From the NCBI RefSeq assembly GCF_023091745.1, contig NC_068924.1:69146832-69210831 (forward strand): a stretch of 64,000 nt of DNA. Reading direction: 5' to 3'. Both the position numbers and the translations under genes were made by a program. Positions 58,230 through 64,000 of this stretch are shown piece by piece (position 1 is the stretch's first letter; each line of letters starts with the position of its first letter). Under the pieces are notes generated by a model. That model was not told where the DNA came from. It saw only the letters and a program-made list of their open reading frames with translations, and did not search any database. The stretch is from Budorcas taxicolor. Its lineage: Eukaryota > Chordata > Mammalia > Artiodactyla > Bovidae.

Positions 58230-58397
58230 GAGAAGGGACAACAGAGGATGAGATGGCTGGATGGCATCACTGACTCGATGGATGTGAGTTTGAGTGAACT
58301 CTGGGAGTTGGTGATGGACAGGGAGGCCTGGCGTGCTGCAATTCATGGGGTCACAAAGAGTCGGACACGACTGAGTGACTCAACTGAACTGAACTGA
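58230..58397 (+). mobile_element. BovB 3' end, very short
   Basis: The last ~165 bp of BovB, ending in the ACTGA repeat. It encodes only the terminal ~45 codons (the MRWLDGITDSMDVSLSEL region). Confidence 0.92.
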
Positions 58398-59348
58398 GAA
58401 TATGTATAAATAAAGATATAATAAAGTAATAAAATATATATAGTGAAAGAAGAGAAATGCATTATTGTAAAATGTCAAAAGAATTATCAATAGCACACTG
58501 AAGGGGGTTTTATCCATGCATATGCTCATTGTCTTACAGTTTATAAGCCATGGTGCTAGGTGTTGGCCAGGAGAAATGTGTACACTCATCACTGACATCT
58601 TTGAGACCACAGAGCTAAAACAGATACATCTAATTCCAAAGCGAAATTCTTAAGAATATCATAAATAAAATACTAAAAGAATTAGGAGGGAAGAAAAAAC
58701 ATAATTCAGGACCTAAAGAATAAAAAGAAAATTTTCATTATGAAACAGTTCTCACCATCTGAATTATGTTTATTTATGATAAGAGGAGAATCTGGAGAGA
58801 TTATCTAGTATCCAGGCTTTAAAATATTGTTCACTGCTTCTTTTCTATGTAGGTTTCTCAGAAGGAATGCTTGAAAAATGTATTGAGATGCTGAGGAATA
58901 ACAGTGTTCTGACACGAGTGGTTTGACTTCAGAAGAAAAAAATAGAGCAAAGCTATGTGTCATATATATATTTAGTCCTAAATTTGTTTAAAAACAGAAG
59001 GACCAAGCTTTGACTATAGCAAGCACAGGAAATGGCTTCCCTGGGATTCCAAAACCCTATACAAAACCAAGAAGCATTAACTGAACCATGAACTGGAAAA
59101 GTGCAAGCTATGAAATGCATAAGAATGACTCAGCCCATTAACTAATTTATCATATCAGTTCTAATGTAATCTAAATAATAACAAGGATTCAGTGATTAGA
59201 TAGTAAATGTCCCAATCTACCTTCAAAGGGAAAAAATTAAGTTTCATAGGAAGTGCCCAGAAATTTTGCAAATCAAGAATGTACTTTTAGACTTCCATAA
59301 GAAATTATTTTTCCTATTCAAAAGGACTAAAAACTTTATCTCGTATTA
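58398..59348. other. Unique A+T-rich sequence, nothing recognised
   Basis: No named repeat or exon recognised. Confidence 0.5.
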
Positions 59349-59359
59349 AGAAATTACAT

Positions 59360-59885
59360 CTCTTACGTAAGTTATGACCAACCTAGACAGCATATTAAAA
59401 AGCAGAAACTTTACTTTGTCAACAAAGGCCTGTCTAATCAAGGCTATGGTTTTTCCAGTGGTCATGTATGGATGTGAGAGTTGGACTATAAAGAAAGCTG
59501 AGCGCCGAAGAATTGGTGCTTTTGAACTGTGGTGTTGGAGAAGACTCTTGAGAATACCTTGGACTGCAAGGAGATCCAACCACTCCATCCTAAAGGAGAT
59601 CAGTCCTGGGTGTTCATTGGAAGGACTGATGTTGAAGCTGTAACTCCAATACTTTGGCCACCTGATGTGAAGAACTGACTCATTTGAAAAGACCCTGATG
59701 CTGGGAAAGATTTATGGTGGGAAGAGAAGGGGATGACAGATGATGAGATGGTTGGATGGCATCACCGACTCAATGGACATGAGTTTGGGTAAACTCCAGG
59801 AGTTGGTGATGGACAGAGAGGCCTGGTGTGCTGTGGTTCCTGGGATCACAGAGTCAGACATGACTGAGCGACTGAACTGAACTGA
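59360..59885 (+). mobile_element. BovB 3' end with probable target-site duplication
   Basis: About 520 bp from the end of the reverse-transcriptase region (open frame 59374-59643, 89 codons, TNLDSILKSR ... WCWRRLLRIPW) to the ACTGA tail. agaaattacat (59349-59359) and agagattacat (59886-59896) match at 10 of 11 and are the likely duplication; the first ~10 bases after the left copy are diverged. Confidence 0.92.
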
Positions 59886-60257
59886 AGAGATTACATAACA
59901 AAGTTTACCTTCCAGAGGAAAAACTTCTAGAGAAGAGAAGATAGCACTGCTCACATATTACTTCTGGTACAGAGCCAAAAGGCATGAATTATAACCTAAA
60001 CTCTCTTAACTGACTTGCACTTAATAAACTGGCTGGATTAATCAAAGCTCCCTTATTTCTCTATAAAACATACTGATTGATGTCCACAACTGGTTGACCA
60101 ATCATGGGTAACAGTTAAGTCTATGGCATATTTTGCACTTCTGCTTCCAAAACTGACTTGTATGCTGAGCAACAATGTATTTTGCTTGTATCCAAAAACT
60201 TTTATGAAATTTAGCCTTTATTGGTATAATTGAATTGGATTAAATATTACATAAGCC

Positions 60258-60263
60258 TATAAC
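60258..60263. repeat. LTR target-site duplication, left copy
   Basis: TATAAC, repeated exactly at 61588-61593 on the other side of the LTR. Confidence 0.85.
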
Positions 60264-61587
60264 TGCCGGGAGCCAGCATGGAGAATCCCACTCATGGCAA
60301 AGGTCATGAGGAAGAGGCCTGACAGGGCAAAGGCGAGATCAGGCCTTGAGGGATCCCCTCTGGACTTTCTCGAGCATCTACCCCAAAACCAGTCTGTCTG
60401 CCTTATTGTATTATGCCTTTCACCAACTCTTCTGGCATTAACAGGGGGCTATCCTCCGCCACCTTTCTCTGGAAAAAAGTTAACTTAGAGCTCCAGTTAA
60501 TAAGTCTCCTGAGCATAATAAGAATGTTTCAGTCAAAAAACTCCTCTGATGGCTCTCTAGCCTGCCTGACAAGTTTATCCAGACTCTCACAACCACACAT
60601 GTGATTGTTCACAGCCTCCCAACTGTGAGAGGCACAAGACGCTCTAAACTTTCTAAATACAGAGCCTTTTGAGAAGTTAGAAATTGTTAGTGTAGTATTA
60701 GTGGATTGTTGGAATAATACCGGTGGAGGGTTTCATTGTTGAGCCAATATTTGCTGCTAAGCCTCCATATCCCTTATCCTCTGCATACATTAATTGACAT
60801 AACTAGCATATGAAAAAAATAAGTAATAACCTTTGATATTAATCGTGTTAAACCTTAGGCTAGTAAATTATTTTATTGATTATAGCCCACTGAACCTTTG
60901 CCCTGTAGGAATGCAACTTTATCTGGAGCCTTTGGAGGGTGACTTGAGAAAAATCACCCTTGGAGAAAAGAAGTTTTCTGGTTGACTGACCATTATCAGA
61001 AGGAAAGGGTCATAAAATGTTAGCAGGCCCCCTGGCCCAAAGATGATGTAAAACCACCTAAGACCTTTGTATGCATGCATAAAGAAGTGCCTGGTATCGA
61101 CAGGGGTCAGGACTGCTGACCCTGCATGACTCTGTATTTTCCATTTATCTCTATCTACAACTTAAAGTATAAAAGCTTTCCTGAAAAATAAAGAGACGGA
61201 CCGGTTCCTTGAAAGACTGGTTTCCCCGTGTTGTCTTTTCTTACTCTCCTTTTCAGGCTAATTCCCATCTGGAGCACAGAGGTCTGCTGTGTTTACTTAT
61301 TTGCCTGGGCTTCTAAGACCTGAATGGAAAGGCGCCCTGCATCTTCACTCCCTCGGGAGACTGGGTGGGTGCCTGCGGCCTACGTAAACGGTGCAAGTCT
61401 CTTGTCTTGAGACTTCATTGACTTTCTGTGTAAACCAAGGAATGTCAGCCCCTTTTCTCCTCTATTTTTTCCACTACACTATTCTTTCCTAATCTTCCTT
61501 TATATCTCTAATTAAATAAATCTCTCCTAATCACCGATGCCGTTCACCCTTCGATTACCTTGGATCCACCAGGGCTGGACCCCGGCA
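60264..61587 (+). mobile_element. Complete solo LTR of a class II-like endogenous retrovirus
   Basis: 1324 bp. Both ends are intact: it starts TGCCGGG and ends CCCGGCA, a 7-bp terminal inverted repeat with the canonical TG...CA. It is bracketed by a perfect 6-bp duplication (TATAAC), the size typical of betaretrovirus-like (ERVK) integration. Signals in order: a long U3, TATA box tataaaag (61168-61175), and AATAAAG (61187-61193) only about 12 bases later, implying a short R. U5 carries ccgtgttgtcttttctt near its start. No gag, pro, pol or env sequence is present, so the provirus was lost by recombination between its two LTRs. Related to the truncated copy at 39173-40682. Confidence 0.93.
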
Positions 61588-61593
61588 TATAAC
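61588..61593. repeat. LTR target-site duplication, right copy
   Basis: Exact TATAAC copy. Confidence 0.85.
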
Positions 61594-62314
61594 TACCTCT
61601 GCAAAGGAAAGAGTTGTTGTTTCTATGAAATATAAGTTGGCTTCTTTGGAAATATTCAATAAAGGATAATCAGTAAAATTTTTGCTGAATATTAGTTGTC
61701 CATGGAACTGATCAATATGGGAGACATGATCTGAAAGAAAATAATCTAATTTCAGATTGTACATCAGATGGTTATGAGTTCATGCTTCACATACATACAC
61801 ACACGCACACAAAGAAAAGAAAAAAGAAAGTAGAAACTATGGATACATTTTGAGGTCTGGTTTACAAATGAAAGAAAAATTATAATTCCATTAGGCAGAC
61901 TTTGGTCTTAGATTGAGAAATTGACAAGAGAATGTGCATTTAATGTTAACATAAAATATTTAAGGTATGAATTTTATCAGTTTTAAGAATTCCTTGTTTT
62001 ATTTGAGTAAAAAAATTGACCAACTATTGGTCCTGATTACATTTTTCAAAAATCAGTAAAGAGGAACTCTAGGCAGTGATCATAATAAGCATGGAACCTG
62101 ATACCTGCTTAAGAGCCATGTGAAAACAATGGAAGACATTTCAGAGCCATCTCATCCCTCCTCCTTAAATACATATATTAAGAGTAGCACTCTAGTTATC
62201 AGAGCATGATTTGAGCTCCCTGTGTCATACAGTACATTTCCACTGACTATCTAATTTTACATATGGTAATATATACATTTCAATGCTACCCTCAACCTTG
62301 AGGGGTGGGCAGGA
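61594..62314. other. Unique sequence with a short (AC)n run
   Basis: A small imperfect AC run lies at 61791-61810. Otherwise nothing recognised. Confidence 0.5.
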
Positions 62315-62446
62315 GATTCAAGAGGGAGAGGACATATGCATAGCTATGGCTGATTCATGTCAATATATGGCAGAAGCCAACACGGCACTGTAAAGCAATT
62401 ACCCTCCAATTAAAAAAATAAATAAATAAAGTTAAAAAATAAAGAG
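62315..62446 (+). mobile_element. Ruminant L1 3'-end fragment
   Basis: ggctgattcatgtcaatata, ggcagaagccaacacggcac and gtaaagcaattaccctccaa, then an A-rich tail with aaataaataaataaag. Confidence 0.82.
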
Positions 62447-62514
62447 TAGCCCTACCATGTGGAAAATACATGCTTAGTGGGAAGCTGCTGTAAACACAAG
62501 GCACTCAGCCTGGT

Positions 62515-62880
62515 GCTCCGTGACAACCTAAAGGGGTGGGATGGGCGCGGATGTGAGGCAGGCTCAAGAGGGAGGAAATACATGTTCACTTAAGGTTGAC
62601 TCAGGGCATCCCAGGTGGCTCAACTAGTAAAGAATCTGCCTGCAGTGCGGGAGACCTGGGTTCAATCCCTGCATTGGGAAGATCCCCTGGAGAAGGGAAA
62701 GGCTACCCACTCCAGTATTCTGGCCTGGAGAATTCCATGGGCTGTATAGTCCATGGGGTTGCAAAGAGTCAGACACAATTGAACGACTTGCCCTTAAGGT
62801 TAACTCACATTGTTGTATGGCAGAAACCAACACAACATTGAAAAGCAATTAATTATCCTCCAGTTAATCTTGAAAAAAAA
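62515..62880 (+). mobile_element. Ruminant L1 3'-end fragment split by a Bov-tA
   Basis: The left part has gtgacaacctaaaggggtgg and ggctcaagagggaggaaat. The right part has ggcagaaaccaacacaacat and aagcaattaattatcctcc, then a poly(A) run. The halves join when the SINE at 62604-62792 is removed. It is a second L1 end only ~70 bp from the one at 62315. Confidence 0.82.
62604..62792 (+). mobile_element. Bov-tA SINE inside an L1 3' end
   Basis: Flanked by cttaaggttgactca (62589-62603) and cttaaggttaactca (62793-62807), a 15-bp duplication with one mismatch. Slightly shortened middle (gaattccatgggctgtatag). Confidence 0.95.
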
Positions 62881-62923
62881 AATCAAAATCTTAAAGACTT
62901 TGCTAAAGATGGATAACAGAAGT

Positions 62924-63018
62924 GAAGCGAGCTCGCTCAGTCGTGTCCGACTCTTTGTGACCCCATGGACTGTAGCCCACCAGCCTCTTCCATCCATGGG
63001 ATACTCTAGGCAATAGAA
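62924..63018 (-). mobile_element. Bov-tA/BOV-A fragment
   Basis: About 95 bp of the BovB-type tail on the minus strand (gctcgctcagtcgtgtccga ... catccatgggatactctagg). The head is missing. Confidence 0.82.
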
Positions 63019-63019
63019 T

Positions 63020-64000
63020 ACACTCTGTATTCTCTACAGTTGATTGTATTTAATCACATATAATCAAATATAGAGAATTCTCATTACAGAGATAGCAATG
63101 TAGCAACTTCAAAAGTCAAAACAGCTCTTTTTCTTTTAGTTTGTAAAGAACACATTCCAAGTGTGTTCTGTTTATAGCTGCCTGGACATACATATACCTG
63201 GTCATATATAGATGCAATGAACCATATATTTCAACACTGTAGGATATTCCCTCAAATGAGTTCTTTTTCTCTTTGACTAAACATTTGCATTAAATTTGTC
63301 AGCCTGTCTTGTGCCATGAGTGGCCATATGAGTACGTTTTCTGTAACAGGATGTAAATTGAAATGATACCTGGGTCATGGAAACCTTCCTGCCATGGTCC
63401 TCTGTGCCCGTCTTTATGATACCAGCTAAATGCAGGTGAAACCAAATCCCTAGAAGCACTCAGCAGGGACATCTATGAGGGACTATTTCTGGAGAGAGAA
63501 ATAAACTTGTGTCTTAGTGAGCCATGGAATTTTGGATCTATTTTTTTTTAAACAGCTAGTATGATTTTTAATTCAGATCGTTTTTGATTATCACAGACAA
63601 AACTGGGCTCTCCCCAACATAGATATTTGTTCTTTATAAAACTGTCTGGATGAAGAGTATTATTTCTGAGTCCAAGAGTTTTGTGCAGTGGAGGCACAAG
63701 AAGGGGACAGTGCAGTGACTGCCCACCAGTCATTTTGGAGAGAGACTCAAATGATTAATCAGAGAAGTCTTATTCTTAGGGGTAAACACAATACTATAAG
63801 AAAAAGCTGGAAACAAAATTAAGGATCAGAAGAAATTAGAAGATTAAAGGAGAGCATATGTGCTTTTCACATTACTTGCTGCCGTGTAATTATTGGTGTA
63901 AGTGTGGTTTGCAGTTATTTTTCTCCATCTCAAAATACTTTCTTCCCTTTGCGGATAAAAGAAGAAAATATGTGCGTGTGTGGTTGGGGGGCGGATAGCT
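63020..64000. other. Unique sequence, nothing recognised
   Basis: No named repeat or exon recognised. The short frames at 63277-63459 and 63548-63733 have no domain. Confidence 0.5.

Noticed and set aside
39173..61587. The two related LTRs as the ends of one provirus
   Set aside because: About 20 kb of unrelated DNA with no gag, pol or env separates them; the second has its own perfect duplication and the first is truncated.

Overview
The window is nuclear DNA of a ruminant, most likely a bovid (cattle, sheep, goat or close kin). This rests on the repeats: many copies of BovB (an RTE-clade LINE), the BovB-tailed SINEs Bov-tA and BOV-A2, ruminant L1 with its own 5'UTR and 3'UTR, and CHR-type tRNA-Glu SINEs. 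The species cannot be fixed from sequence alone. The DNA is A+T-rich. I found no convincing host protein-coding exon, tRNA, rRNA, CRISPR array or bacterial-type operon, and every ORF over about 100 codons that I could assign lies in a transposable element. It reads as a gene-poor intergenic (or very large intronic) segment. SINE strands below are set by the tail shared with BovB. Layout: 0-6 kb holds a probable ERV LTR (492-1066), a BovB 3' end (1797-2280) butted against the 5' third of an inverted L1 (2281-3965, with a G+C-rich 5'UTR), and a short L1 3' end with a 12-bp target-site duplication (5106-5927). 6-20 kb is mostly unique, with an MLT1 LTR split by a Bov-tA, an ERV LTR remnant, a BovB copy (11788-12872) and two CHR SINEs. 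19.5-26.5 kb is dense: an old L1 end split by an MLT1 LTR, a 5'-inverted young L1 (20820-21749), two BovB fragments, one with an unbroken reverse-transcriptase stretch, and two LTRs. 27-36 kb has Bov-tA/BOV-A2 SINEs, MIR/L2 fossils and microsatellites in unique sequence. 36.8-40.7 kb is a nested block: a minus-strand BovB interrupted by a plus-strand BovB, followed by a 5'-truncated ERV LTR. 41-50 kb has more SINEs, an L1 3' end, a long minus-strand BovB (44421-46130) and a BovB with a perfect foldback (48547-48603). 50-64 kb has scattered SINEs, two BovB 3' ends and a complete 1324-bp solo LTR (60264-61587) with a perfect 6-bp target-site duplication. These are not cooperating genes but layers of insertion. 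Old MIR, L2, L1M, MLT1 and hAT fossils form the base; CHR SINEs, LTRs, BovB and ruminant L1 with their dependent SINEs came later. BovB and L1 once supplied the reverse transcriptase in trans for the SINEs, but every copy here is truncated or broken. Gaps above about 300 bases not listed as features (for example 3966-4689, 5940-6370, 11331-11787, 24246-24889, 26520-27130, 30770-31165, 33570-34340, 40683-41351, 42451-43019, 43613-44267, 49359-49910, 52320-52711, 52920-53454, 54900-55689, 55916-56442) look like unique A+T-rich DNA in which I see nothing I can name. I did not find a previously undescribed biological system. The items worth a second look are rearrangement structures: nested and folded BovB copies, the inverted L1 with a possible 3' transduction, and the duplicated LTR.
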